Counted from the first letter of the stretch, positions 1 through 6,941 are shown. The stretch is DNA of 14,994 bases from JANRKN01 sp033763435 (GCA_033763435.1 JANRKN010000164.1:1-14994), one strand, 5' to 3'. Program-made: numbers and translations. Notes: generated by a model from the letters alone, not told the origin.

Positions 1-1
1 G

Positions 2-319
2 CTGCCGCTGCGGGAGTTCAATTACGCGCTCGCGCTCGACGGCCGGCCCGTGTTCGCGGGCTTCCGCTCGCCCGAGGCGACGCTGAGGCGCTTTGGGACG
101 CAGCGGCTGACGCTGCCGGTGTCGATCCCGCTGGCCGAGGGGCAGGCCGCGCCGACGGGGACGTTCCGGTACGCGCTGCGGGGCGAGCTTGGGTACACGA
201 CGCCGGGCGAGATCGCGGAGATTCTGTTCGATTCGGGGCTGCGGAGGCCGACGGTGCCGTTCAACGCGACGGGGACGCTGAATCTGTCGGCGGGCGAAGC
301 GCAGCTCGTGGCGCCGTGA
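2..319 (+). CDS. LEA type 2 (WHy-domain) family protein, 3' part only
   Basis: The reading frame is open from the left edge of the window to TGA at 317-319, giving about 105 C-terminal residues; the start lies outside. The visible part has the alternating beta-strand pattern of late-embryogenesis-abundant type 2 (WHy/LEA14-like) domains: an N-terminal strand LREFNYALALDGRPVFAGF, a middle strand LTLPVSIPL, then FRYALRGELGY, and a closing strand TVPFNATGTLNL. This order of strands, including the late 'Y-x-L-x-G' and 'P-F-x-x-x-G-x-L' elements, is typical of the family. Bacterial members are usually small secreted proteins or lipoproteins of unknown precise role, often linked to stress or desiccation; any signal peptide would be upstream and cannot be seen. 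The stop overlaps the GTG start of the next gene by 4 nt, which suggests a shared transcript. The family call is made by eye from the strand pattern and no catalytic residues are expected. Confidence 0.62.
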   Translation: MPLREFNYALALDGRPVFAGFRSPEATLRRFGTQRLTLPVSIPLAEGQAAPTGTFRYALRGELGYTTPGEIAEILFDSGLRRPTVPFNATGTLNLSAGEAQLVAP

Positions 320-753
320 GGGGGCGGGGGGAAGCGGTGGGGCGTAATCGGAGCACTCGCGGCGAGCGACTGATCGAGCCACCCGAGTGGGTGCTGGTGA
401 TCGGCCGTACAGGCTTTGCGTTTGCGCTCGCATCGTTTCCGCTCCGGCTGTTTGATCCGAGTGACACGGTGATGGGCATTCCTGTGCCGCTGCTGTGCGA
501 TGGGATGTTGCTGGGCGGGAGCGCGCTGGCGTCGCTCGCTTGCTTGCCGATTTTGTGGGAGTTGTACAAATCCGAGCGCCGAGGGCGTGCGCTGTGGTCG
601 GGCGAGCTTGGCCCGCTCTGTCCGCATTGCGAGTATGACACGGGCGACTACTCGATCACCCGCTGCCCCGAGTGCGGCGAGGCGATCGAACGGACGCTGC
701 CGGGCCGACGACCGACGCAGTTGCCGGCTAAAGGCTCGGAGAACACGCCGTGA
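316..753 (+). CDS. Small membrane protein with C-terminal zinc ribbon
   Basis: A 145-residue protein of unknown function. After a basic N-terminus there are two hydrophobic stretches, about residues 24-45 and 53-84, both likely membrane-spanning, followed by a C-terminal zinc ribbon with two CxxC knuckles: CPHC (Cys102, Cys105) and CPEC (Cys117, Cys120), with an aromatic Tyr between them. Small membrane proteins carrying a ribbon of the form CPxCxYD...CPECG are common in Phycisphaerae and other planctomycetes, where their job is unknown; metal-dependent binding of protein or nucleic acid on the cytoplasmic side is only a guess. The GTG start at 316 lies inside the upstream stop (GTGA overlap) and has no separate Shine-Dalgarno, which fits translational coupling. 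The next gene encodes a protein with the same architecture and is coupled in the same way. Confidence 0.68.
   Translation: MRGRGEAVGRNRSTRGERLIEPPEWVLVIGRTGFAFALASFPLRLFDPSDTVMGIPVPLLCDGMLLGGSALASLACLPILWELYKSERRGRALWSGELGPLCPHCEYDTGDYSITRCPECGEAIERTLPGRRPTQLPAKGSENTP
738..742 (+). promoter_or_regulatory. Shine-Dalgarno for the second zinc-ribbon gene
   Basis: GGAGA lies 7 nt upstream of the GTG at 750. It supports that start, which overlaps the previous stop by 4 nt, over internal ATGs. Confidence 0.55.
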
Positions 754-1217
754 GTGGGGGGGAAGAGCCAGCGATCGCGGCGCGGCGAAGGCGCCGAAGT
801 CGGCAACTTCGCGCTTTCCTCTCTGACGATCCGTGGGCCCGCGCCTGGTTGTTGTGGATGATGTATGCGGTCGTGGTGATCCCGATCTCGCTGTACGTCC
901 ACACGGTGAACACACGCAACAGCAACGCGACAGTCTGGGGCGTCCCCGCACGCGCCATCCAGCCGTTCACGACGGCGGCGATGGTGGTGAGCATCGTTGT
1001 ACAGATCACTCTCTCCATCTGGGGAGTGCGGCACGCGCGGAGGCGCAAGCGCCTCATCGCAACGGGCCACGTCTGCACCGAATGCTTGTACGACGTTTCC
1101 GGCGTCACTGGCCCCATCTGCCCCGAGTGCGGGAAGGCGATCACCCGGCCTGCGAGCGCTGCGGCGCAGACCGCCGAGTCCAAGCCTTCGCCGCCTCCGC
1201 CCGATGCGCCGCACTAG
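750..1217 (+). CDS. Second small membrane protein with C-terminal zinc ribbon
   Basis: A 155-residue protein with the same plan as its upstream neighbour: a strongly basic N-terminus (ARRRRRSR, residues 11-18), a first hydrophobic segment at about 31-51, a second at about 73-95, a basic stretch ARRRKR, then a zinc ribbon with CTEC (Cys109, Cys112) and CPEC (Cys124, Cys127). The positive residues just inside the membrane segments suggest that the N- and C-termini are cytoplasmic, so the ribbon would face the cytoplasm. The C-terminal tail is Pro/Ala-rich and probably disordered. The GTG start overlaps the previous TGA by 4 nt and has its own GGAGA. Function is unknown. The two proteins look like diverged tandem paralogues, similar in layout and ribbon but not in membrane-segment sequence. 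The stop codon TAG at 1215-1217 lies inside a TAGACT box that may be the -10 element of the next gene. Confidence 0.68.
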   Translation: MSGGEEPAIAARRRRRSRQLRAFLSDDPWARAWLLWMMYAVVVIPISLYVHTVNTRNSNATVWGVPARAIQPFTTAAMVVSIVVQITLSIWGVRHARRRKRLIATGHVCTECLYDVSGVTGPICPECGKAITRPASAAAQTAESKPSPPPPDAPH

Positions 1218-1220
1218 ACT
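1215..1220 (+). promoter_or_regulatory. Possible -10 box for the dehydrogenase gene
   Basis: TAGACT fits the sigma-70 -10 pattern TANNNT and overlaps the stop codon of the preceding gene. Transcription would start near 1227, leaving a leader of roughly 25-30 nt that contains the purine-rich GGGGGAGAA at 1232-1240. No good -35 element is visible. The same hexamer, TAGACT, occurs 6 nt before the ATG of the kinase gene at 8036. Confidence 0.32.
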
Positions 1221-1253
1221 GCGGGGTGATCGGGGGAGAAAGCGAAGATTCGC

Positions 1254-2315
1254 ATGGCCGTGAAGAGCTTTGCCGCGCAGTCTGCTACGTCGCCCCTGGG
1301 TCCGCACTCGATCCCGCGGCGTGAGCCGTTGGAGAAGGACGTGGAGATCGACATTCTGTTCTGCGGCGTGTGCCACAGCGATCTGCACATGGCCCGCAAC
1401 GAGTGGGGCGGGGGGACGCAGTATCCGATCGTGCCGGGGCATGAGATCCTCGGGCGCGTGACGCGCGTGGGCGCGAAGGTGACGAAGTTCAAGGTGGGCG
1501 ATCTGGCGGCGGTGGGGTGCCTGGTGGATTCGTGCCGGTCGTGTGCGCACTGCCAGCGCGGGCTCGAGCAGTTCTGCCAGACGCCGGGCGGGCCGACGTT
1601 CAGCTACAACAGCGCCGACAAGGTTCCCGGCGGCGGGCCTGTGACCTACGGCGGGTACAGCGAGCGGATCGTGTGCGATGAGGCCTTCACGCTGAAGGTG
1701 CCCAAGAACCTGGACCCGTCGGCGGCGGCGCCTCTGCTGTGCGCGGGGATCACGACGTACTCGCCCCTGAAGCACTGGAAGGCTGGGCCTGGGAAGAAGG
1801 TGGGCATCGTGGGCCTGGGGGGCCTCGGGCACATGGGTGTGAAGTTCGCGCGGGCGATGGGCGCGCACACGGTGCTGTTCACGACGAGCGAGGGCAAGGC
1901 GGCCGACGCCAAGCGCCTGGGCGCGCACGAGGTGGTGATCTCGCGCGATGAGGCGCAGATGGCCAAGCACGCGGGGAGCTTTGACCTGATCGTCGACACG
2001 GTTTCGGCGGACCACGACGTGAACGCGCTGCTGGCGCAGGTGAAGCTCGACGGCACGCTGGTGATGGTCGGTGTGCCGCCCAAGCCCCAGCCGGTCGCGG
2101 CGTTCAGCCTGATCATGCCGCGGAAGCACCTGGCGGGGTCGCTGATCGGCGGCATCGCCGAGACGCAGGAGATGCTGGACTTCTGCGGGAAGCACGGCAT
2201 CGCGTGCGACATCGAGCTCATCCGAATGCAGCAGATCAATGAGGCCTACGAGCGCATGCTCAGGAGCGATGTGAAGTACCGCTTCGTGATCGATATGGCG
2301 TCGTTGAAGGGATAA
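1254..2315 (+). CDS. yahK: Zinc-dependent NADP(H) alcohol/aldehyde dehydrogenase, YahK/CAD type
   Basis: A 353-residue medium-chain dehydrogenase/reductase of the cinnamyl-alcohol dehydrogenase group, collinear over its whole length with E. coli YahK (about 349 residues), an enzyme that mainly reduces aldehydes to alcohols with NADPH. The catalytic zinc site is complete: Cys37 in FCGVCHSDLH, His63-Glu64 in VPGHEI, and Cys163 in LLCAGITTYSPL. The structural zinc lobe has Cys94, Cys97, Cys100 and Cys108. The Rossmann motif GLGGLGHMG starts at residue 187, and the TTSEGK that follows the second strand (210-215) is the pattern linked to NADP preference in this group. The C-terminal block QINEAYERMLRSDVKYRFVI is also nearly the same as in YahK. 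It is probably a soluble cytoplasmic enzyme for general aldehyde detoxification; the natural substrate cannot be read from sequence. It sits 36 nt after the zinc-ribbon operon and may have its own promoter. Confidence 0.93.
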   Translation: MAVKSFAAQSATSPLGPHSIPRREPLEKDVEIDILFCGVCHSDLHMARNEWGGGTQYPIVPGHEILGRVTRVGAKVTKFKVGDLAAVGCLVDSCRSCAHCQRGLEQFCQTPGGPTFSYNSADKVPGGGPVTYGGYSERIVCDEAFTLKVPKNLDPSAAAPLLCAGITTYSPLKHWKAGPGKKVGIVGLGGLGHMGVKFARAMGAHTVLFTTSEGKAADAKRLGAHEVVISRDEAQMAKHAGSFDLIVDTVSADHDVNALLAQVKLDGTLVMVGVPPKPQPVAAFSLIMPRKHLAGSLIGGIAETQEMLDFCGKHGIACDIELIRMQQINEAYERMLRSDVKYRFVIDMASLKG

Positions 2316-2320
2316 GAACA

Positions 2321-2404
2321 GGGCCAGTGGCCAGTGGGGAATAGCCAGTGGGGAGTGAACGCGAATCCGTCGCCACTGGCTACTGGCCACTCCCTATTGG
2401 CCCC
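2321..2404. repeat. Inverted pair of 7-nt repeat arrays forming a long hairpin
   Basis: The left arm is made of consecutive heptamers in perfect register: CCAGTGG (2324-2330), CCAGTGG (2331-2337), GGAATAG (2338-2344), CCAGTGG (2345-2351), GGAGTGA (2352-2358). The right arm holds the same kind of unit in inverse orientation: CCACTGG (2373-2379), CTACTGG (2380-2386), CCACTCC (2387-2393), CTATTGG (2394-2400). The unit can be written SSARTRG. Positions 2321-2353 align without gaps to the reverse complement of 2371-2403, with 25 of 33 bases identical, so the transcript could fold into a long imperfect stem with a 17-nt loop. It fills the gap between two convergent genes, which is where a bidirectional terminator or a REP-like element would sit, but no T-tract follows. 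It resembles in style the heptanucleotide repeats of cyanobacteria; it is not a CRISPR array. Confidence 0.75.
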
Positions 2405-2408
2405 ACCT

Positions 2409-4322
2409 TTACTCCACCGTCACCGACACGACGGTCACGTCATCGGTGAGGGGGATTTCGTTGAGGCCGGGGGTGACGGTGGCCGAGCGCATGACGAGCG
2501 CGTCGACCTTGCTCGGCGCGGCGAAGGAGTACAGCGCGCCGAACGCCATCGAGACGTCCTCGACGGGCGTCTGCGCGCTCGCGAGCGCTTCGCGGATGCG
2601 ATCGAGGCCGAACTCTTCGCCCGCGGGCGAGAGCTGCTCGCGCAGGCCGTCGGAGTAGACGATGAGCCGATCGCCGGCGGAGAGCGCGAGTCGCTCCGTC
2701 GCGTACTCGGCATTGGGCACGACGCCCAGCACGACCGAGCCCTCGCAGGCAACGGTCTCCGGGCCGCCGCCCGAGGCCCGGCGCAGCAGCCAATGCCCGT
2801 GGCCCGCGTCGACAAACTCGACCTCGCCCGTGCGCGTGTCGAAGAGGCCCGCCCAGAGTGAGATCATCCGCCCGCGCAACTCGCCCGAGAGCAGCGTGGT
2901 GTTCAGCTCGGCCAGCGCCTCGGCCAGCGGCACGCCCCGCGACAGCAGCGTGCGCACCAGCGTCTGACCCCAGGCCATCATCACGCCCGCGCCCAGGCCC
3001 TTGCCCTCGACATCGCCCAGCAGCAGCGCGAACCGCTCGCCGGGCAGCGCGATCACGTCGAACAGGTCGCCCGCGACGATTCGCCCGGGCTGCGAGCGCA
3101 TGACGTAGCGCGTGCGCCCGTGCCGGCCCTGCGCGGGAGGCATCAGGAACCGCTGCGCCTCGCGCGCGCCGATCAGATCGCGCTCGAGCTTGCGCTGGCG
3201 CAGCTCAAGGTCCCGGCGCTTGAGGTTGGAGAGCGCGAGCGCGGAGACCTTGGCCATGGCCTGCGTGAAGGCCGCGGCATCGGGCGCGACCGAGCCCTCG
3301 CCCTGCCGCGCGTCGAGATACGCATAGGCCAAAGGCGTGCTGTCCATCATCAGCGGCGCGCAGATCGCGGTGTGGATCGAGAGCGAGATCACCGACTGTC
3401 CGTAGTTCGGCGCGGCCTCGCCCCCCGCGTCGCGGTCGAGCTTCACCACCTGCCCCGTGCGCTTGGCCTCTTCGAGCAGTGTGCGGCTGACGTTGAGCTT
3501 CTCGGCCGCCTGAGCCATCGGCACGTCGAGCGTTGAGCCCGGGCCGCCCGGCTTGAGCTCTGAGGACAGTTGGGGCGTCGCCCACGGCGCGGGGCCGGCC
3601 GAGAGCTGGCCGCCCATCGTCACCGCCTGCGCGAGATTGCCGTGCCCCATCGGCCCGGCCGAGGCCGCGGAGCCAGAGCCCGGCGCGGCGCGCATCGCGA
3701 CGATCTCGACGCGCTCGCCCCCTTCCGAGGCCTCGCGGATCAGCGCGGCACGCGGAAAGCCCGTGCCCTTGAGCAGCGTGTCGAGCACCAGCGCGGCCAG
3801 TTCGCGCTCGGAATCGACGGCGGTCATCGCCGCGGCACATTCGGCGAGCAGGTCAAAGCGCGCCTGAGCCTTGAGCGCGAGTTGCTCGGGCGGGATGCGC
3901 AGCACCTTGGCCGCGCCCGCGTCGTCGCTGGTGCGGATGCGGCTCGCAAAGGCCGCGGGCGTCGCGCGCGGGCCCATCGCGCCGGTCTCGCGCTCGTCGC
4001 GCACGCGGAAGGTCCAGGGCCCGATGCGGAGCGTGTCGCCGTCGGCGAGGGGCGCGGGCTGCGTGGGCGTGAGCGAGAGCCCGTTGAGCACCGTGCCGTG
4101 GCGCGATTCCAGGTCGGTGAGCACCCAGGTGTCGCCGCGGAGAGCGATCTGCGCATGCCGGCGCGAGACGGTGACGTCGGGGAGCTTGAGGTCTGCCTGC
4201 GCGCCCCGGCCCAGGACCTGCGGGCGGGCCGAATCGATGCGCAGCGAGACCACGTCGGGCCCGATCGCGGGGCCCGCGAGCGGTTCGAGCACCAGCACCC
4301 AGTTGTCCGGAGTCGCGCCCAT
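2409..4322 (-). CDS. FHA-GAF-SpoIIE/PP2C serine/threonine phosphatase
   Basis: A 637-residue regulator with three domains. Residues about 33-105 form an FHA (phosphothreonine-binding) domain with GRG at 38-40, SRRHAQI at 53-59 and HGTVLNG at 75-81. Residues about 150-370 form a divergent GAF sensor (TAICAPLMM, then AYLDAR). A helical linker with AREAQRFLMPP leads into a SpoIIE/RsbU-type PPM phosphatase. Its metal-binding motifs are present: AGDLFD (418 on), GDVEGKGLGAGVMMA (436 on), DAGHGH (505 on), SDGLREQ (557 on) and a final DDVTVV (627 on). Such enzymes dephosphorylate Ser/Thr on anti-sigma-factor antagonists or on kinase substrates; the FHA domain would dock it to a Thr-phosphorylated partner. 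No anti-sigma or STAS partner is visible here, but a Ser/Thr kinase lies at 8036. ATG at 4322 is chosen because the FHA domain follows it and a TACGAT box precedes it; a GTG at 4382 would add 20 unconserved residues and overlap the upstream gene. Confidence 0.9.
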   Translation of the reverse strand: MGATPDNWVLVLEPLAGPAIGPDVVSLRIDSARPQVLGRGAQADLKLPDVTVSRRHAQIALRGDTWVLTDLESRHGTVLNGLSLTPTQPAPLADGDTLRIGPWTFRVRDERETGAMGPRATPAAFASRIRTSDDAGAAKVLRIPPEQLALKAQARFDLLAECAAAMTAVDSERELAALVLDTLLKGTGFPRAALIREASEGGERVEIVAMRAAPGSGSAASAGPMGHGNLAQAVTMGGQLSAGPAPWATPQLSSELKPGGPGSTLDVPMAQAAEKLNVSRTLLEEAKRTGQVVKLDRDAGGEAAPNYGQSVISLSIHTAICAPLMMDSTPLAYAYLDARQGEGSVAPDAAAFTQAMAKVSALALSNLKRRDLELRQRKLERDLIGAREAQRFLMPPAQGRHGRTRYVMRSQPGRIVAGDLFDVIALPGERFALLLGDVEGKGLGAGVMMAWGQTLVRTLLSRGVPLAEALAELNTTLLSGELRGRMISLWAGLFDTRTGEVEFVDAGHGHWLLRRASGGGPETVACEGSVVLGVVPNAEYATERLALSAGDRLIVYSDGLREQLSPAGEEFGLDRIREALASAQTPVEDVSMAFGALYSFAAPSKVDALVMRSATVTPGLNEIPLTDDVTVVSVTVE

Positions 4323-4331
4323 CGAGGCGTC

Positions 4332-4337
4332 ATCGTA
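4332..4337 (-). promoter_or_regulatory. Possible -10 box just upstream of the phosphatase ATG
   Basis: Read on the minus strand, TACGAT lies 9 nt before the ATG at 4322, and no Shine-Dalgarno is visible between them. It belongs to a series of TANNNT boxes placed 6-11 nt before start codons in this window. The box falls in the 53-nt gap after the phosphoesterase stop codon. Confidence 0.28.
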
Positions 4338-4375
4338 CACGAAACACGCCCGACCACCACGCAATTCGGCCCCGC

Positions 4376-5206
4376 TTACCACGATCGAAGCTTGACGAAT
4401 CCGTTCGGGCCCCCGGGCGGAGGGTCGTCGGGCGCGCGCCTGAGAACGTACACAGGCGCCTGGGGCGGGCAGTTGATCCGCAGCTCCGCGACCGACTGCC
4501 CGAGGCCCCGCGAGATCGCGACGCGCGTCGCGCCGAAGCGCAGCAGGCCCGCCGCCTGATCGTGCGGCAAGTCACAGCTCGTGTGCGGCGCATACTCGGG
4601 CGAGAGCCGGACCTGCCCGCCGTGCGTGTGCCCCGCGAGGGCCAGAGGCACGCCCAGCGCGCTGAGCGTGATCGCCTCGGTGGGATAGTGGATCAGCGCG
4701 ATGGTGAAGACGCCCTCGGGGGCGCGGGCGCCGAGCGCCGCGAGCGCATCCTCGGGATAGGTCGTCGCAAGCACGCGCAGGCCCGGCGCAAGGTCGAGCG
4801 TGCCGTGGCTCAGCCAGCGCACGCCGGGCACGCGGGCGCGCATCATCGCGGGCAGGTCGCGCGAGTCGTGATTGCCGAAGATCCCCAGCGCCCCGAGCCG
4901 CGCGCGCCAGGCCTGACTGAGCCTCCGCACGCCCTCGCAGGCCGCGGCCTCATCGCCCGGCACGTGCCCGTAGTCGCCGGTCAGGCAGACCAGATCGACG
5001 GGCAGCGAGGGCAGGTGTTCGAGCAGCGCGGCAACCGTCGGGGGGACAGACCGGCCCTTGCGCAGGTGCAGGTCGGTCAGGTGCAGGATCGTGAAGCCTT
5101 CGAGCGATTCGGGCAGGCGCGGGATCGCCAGCTCGATGCGCTCGAGCGGCGCGGGCAGAATGGGCCGACGGAACGCGGGCGGGGTTGGGCCAATCGGCGC
5201 GGGCAT
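4376..5206 (-). CDS. Calcineurin-like metallophosphoesterase, YkuE-like
   Basis: A protein of 276 residues from the ATG at 5206. Numbered from the longer GTG form at 5248, the dinuclear metal site is complete: Asp59 and His61 in LTDLHLRKG, Asp92 in LTGDYGH, Asn126-His127 in GIFGNHDSR, His187 in ALIHYP, and His207/His209 in AGHTHGGQV. The TDLH, GNHD and GHTHGGQ motifs, followed by SRGLGQS, match the YkuE branch, whose members act on membrane-associated phosphodiesters such as phospholipid or lipid A precursors; the substrate here cannot be told. No transmembrane segment is seen, unlike many YkuE proteins that have N-terminal membrane helices, so this may be a soluble cytoplasmic form. The N-terminus is Pro/Arg-rich. 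The GTG alternative would overlap the upstream stop by 7 nt; neither start has a clear Shine-Dalgarno, and ATG is preferred. The phosphatase gene follows on the same strand. Confidence 0.88.
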   Translation of the reverse strand: MPAPIGPTPPAFRRPILPAPLERIELAIPRLPESLEGFTILHLTDLHLRKGRSVPPTVAALLEHLPSLPVDLVCLTGDYGHVPGDEAAACEGVRRLSQAWRARLGALGIFGNHDSRDLPAMMRARVPGVRWLSHGTLDLAPGLRVLATTYPEDALAALGARAPEGVFTIALIHYPTEAITLSALGVPLALAGHTHGGQVRLSPEYAPHTSCDLPHDQAAGLLRFGATRVAISRGLGQSVAELRINCPPQAPVYVLRRAPDDPPPGGPNGFVKLRSW

Positions 5207-5217
5207 CGCGAGGCCCG

Positions 5218-5223
5218 AGCGTA
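5218..5223 (-). promoter_or_regulatory. Weak -10-like box upstream of the phosphoesterase ATG
   Basis: Read on the minus strand, TACGCT lies 11 nt before the ATG at 5206. It is weak alone, but it fits the TANNNT placement seen before other genes in this window and mildly favours the ATG over the GTG at 5248. Confidence 0.2.
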
Positions 5224-5241
5224 CGCGCGTGCGGCGGGGCT

Positions 5242-6897
5242 TCAGCACCCTTGGCCGTAGGCCGCGAGATAGACGACGAAGTCGTCGGCATCGACGAAGC
5301 CGGAAAGATCAAAGTCGGCGTTGCGGAGGCAGTCGGGGTTGGGGCCGAAGACGTCGGCGCCCGGGCCCACACAGCCGCGGATGTACTGGTCGAGGAACAG
5401 GACGAAGTCGTCGCTGTCGAGGAAGCCCGAGCAATCGACGTCGGCGGGGCAGAAGTCCAGGGCCGCGCTGTCGGTCGTGACGCTGCCGCAGGCGGAGGTG
5501 ATGACGCAGTCGTAGCTGGCACCGTCGTCGGGTCCGACGGCGGCAAAGGCCAAGCGCGGCGTGAGGGCTGAGGGATTGGAGGCGGGGTCGATCGGCGTGC
5601 CGTTGCGCCGCCACTGGTAGAGATAGACGCCCGGCGCGACGACGACCTCGAGGCTCGCGGCGCCGCCGGGGCACGCGCTGGTATTGACGGGTTGATTGAG
5701 GATCGTGATACCCGCGCCGCCCGAGGGCGCGCACGGAGCCAGCGCCAGGCCTGAGAACTGCATCGCGCCCCGACGCGGAGGGAGGATCTGCGGATCAAGG
5801 TCGGCGACGACGCGCAGGGCCTTGGTGTCGGGGTTGAGCGCCCAGATGCGCGAGGGGCCGAAGGTGCTGGTGAAGATGAGCTCGCTGGCGCCGAAGGGTA
5901 GAAGCTGCGTGGGCGAGTCGGGGACAACGGGCAGAGTGCCGGGCGCGGTGGGGGCGGTGACGGTCGAGCTCCCGTTCACGCCGGTGCCGACCACGAGCGT
6001 GCGGTTGCCGGTCGTGAGGTCGATCTCGAGGATGCCGGTCGGGAACGCGTTGTTGGGCAGGGCGAGCGCGGTGCCTGCGACAAAGACGCGCGAGCCGAGC
6101 ACAGCCAGACCGCGGTTGCCCGCGTCGAGCGTCGGGCCGGTGCCGCGGAGAACGAGCGTGCTTCGGTTGGCCGAGCGCACGCCGTTGGTCGCGGTGAAGC
6201 GCGAGGGCGCCGCGGCGGCGATGGTGGAGACGAGGGTGCGGTCGCCCGTCGCGAGGTTGACGGAGTACAGCACCGCGCCGGGCAGCACGGACGCGGCCGG
6301 CCCGAGCTCGCCGACGAGCACGGTGTTCTCATCGAGGCGCGCCAGCGAGCGCGGGCGGTGCATGACGGGCCCGTTGCCGCGGGCGATGCCCGAGACGAGC
6401 GTGCTGGTCGCGGTGGGGAGGTGATAGCGGATGAGCTTGCCGTCGCCGGTGGGCCCGGCGTTGAAGTCGTCGGCGAGCGCGAGAATGGTGTCGTTGTCGA
6501 GGGCGATCAACTCGCCTGCGCCGGTCCAGGGCGCGACCGTGGTGCCGGGAAGCACCGTGCGGTTGCCCGTCGCGGGGTCGATGAGGAATCGGCCCGGGAA
6601 GCTGCTGAACGAGGGCGCGGCGACGATGCGCCCGTCGGGCATCGCGACGATCGAGAGCGAGGGGCCTGCAAGGCTCGGGCCGGCGCCGAGGACGGGGAAG
6701 CCCGCGGTACCGCCGTCGGGCCCCGAGAGCAGAGGCGCGATCGCGGGCGGGAGTGAGGCGCGGCCATAGACCGAGCCGAAGGCGCGCGAGGCCATCGCGG
6801 CTTCGCCGGGCGCGAGCTGGGCGAAGGCGGGCGCCGCGGCCAGCGCAAAGAGCAGCGGCGGGAACAGGGGCGGAACCGACCACGAGTTCGTCTTCAT
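5242..6897 (-). CDS. Secreted Ig-like protein with GC-type dockerin C-terminus
   Basis: A 551-residue exported protein. Residues 1-26 are a signal peptide (hydrophobic LFPPLLFALAAA, cleavage expected after AFA). Residues about 60-385 hold degenerate beta-strand repeats with a recurring D/N-x-x-T-G-x-R-T-L-V element (DPATGNRTVL, NLATGDRTLV, DLTTGNRTLV), suggesting a beta-propeller fold. Residues about 388-485 are Ig-like: ITILNQP, ACPGGAASLEV, YQWRRNGTPI and a paired Cys in YDCVITSACG. The C-terminus carries two EF-hand-like calcium loops, DVDCSGFLDSDD (486 on) and DFDLSGFVDADD (528 on), and ends in YGQGC. This tail is the planctomycete 'GC-type dockerin'; it is thought to anchor or sort extracellular proteins, but no cohesin partner is known to me. 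The ATG start is fixed by the signal peptide. It lies divergently from the HTH gene. The enzymatic role, if any, is unknown. Confidence 0.85.
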   Translation of the reverse strand: MKTNSWSVPPLFPPLLFALAAAPAFAQLAPGEAAMASRAFGSVYGRASLPPAIAPLLSGPDGGTAGFPVLGAGPSLAGPSLSIVAMPDGRIVAAPSFSSFPGRFLIDPATGNRTVLPGTTVAPWTGAGELIALDNDTILALADDFNAGPTGDGKLIRYHLPTATSTLVSGIARGNGPVMHRPRSLARLDENTVLVGELGPAASVLPGAVLYSVNLATGDRTLVSTIAAAAPSRFTATNGVRSANRSTLVLRGTGPTLDAGNRGLAVLGSRVFVAGTALALPNNAFPTGILEIDLTTGNRTLVVGTGVNGSSTVTAPTAPGTLPVVPDSPTQLLPFGASELIFTSTFGPSRIWALNPDTKALRVVADLDPQILPPRRGAMQFSGLALAPCAPSGGAGITILNQPVNTSACPGGAASLEVVVAPGVYLYQWRRNGTPIDPASNPSALTPRLAFAAVGPDDGASYDCVITSACGSVTTDSAALDFCPADVDCSGFLDSDDFVLFLDQYIRGCVGPGADVFGPNPDCLRNADFDLSGFVDADDFVVYLAAYGQGC

Positions 6898-6903
6898 GGC
6901 CGG

Positions 6904-6909
6904 ACGCTA
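6904..6909 (-). promoter_or_regulatory. -10 box placed for leaderless transcription of the dockerin gene
   Basis: Read on the minus strand the sequence is GGTAGCGTCCGGCCATG: the hexamer TAGCGT ends 6 nt before the ATG at 6897, so transcription would begin at or next to the start codon. No Shine-Dalgarno is present. It is nearly superposable on GGTAGACTTGCGCCATG in front of the kinase gene. No convincing -35 element is visible. Confidence 0.45.
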
Positions 6910-6941
6910 CCAGACGAGGCCGTCCCATCGAAAGCTGAATC

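Noticed and set aside
648..2390. Long minus-strand open frame opposite the zinc-ribbon and dehydrogenase genes
   Set aside because: It is very rich in Arg/His/Ala with no recognisable domain, and it lies antisense to a clear YahK-type enzyme. High GC content leaves such frames open by chance.
2321..2404. Possible CRISPR array
   Set aside because: Units are 7 nt, directly adjacent and without spacers, and no cas gene is present.
2316..2408. Bidirectional intrinsic terminator between the dehydrogenase and phosphatase genes
   Set aside because: The hairpin is large and imperfect and no T-tract follows on either strand, so it is listed as a repeat rather than as a terminator.
3570..4559. Plus-strand open frame opposite the FHA-GAF-phosphatase
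   Set aside because: Shadow of the minus-strand gene with Arg/Gly/Ala bias and no motif.
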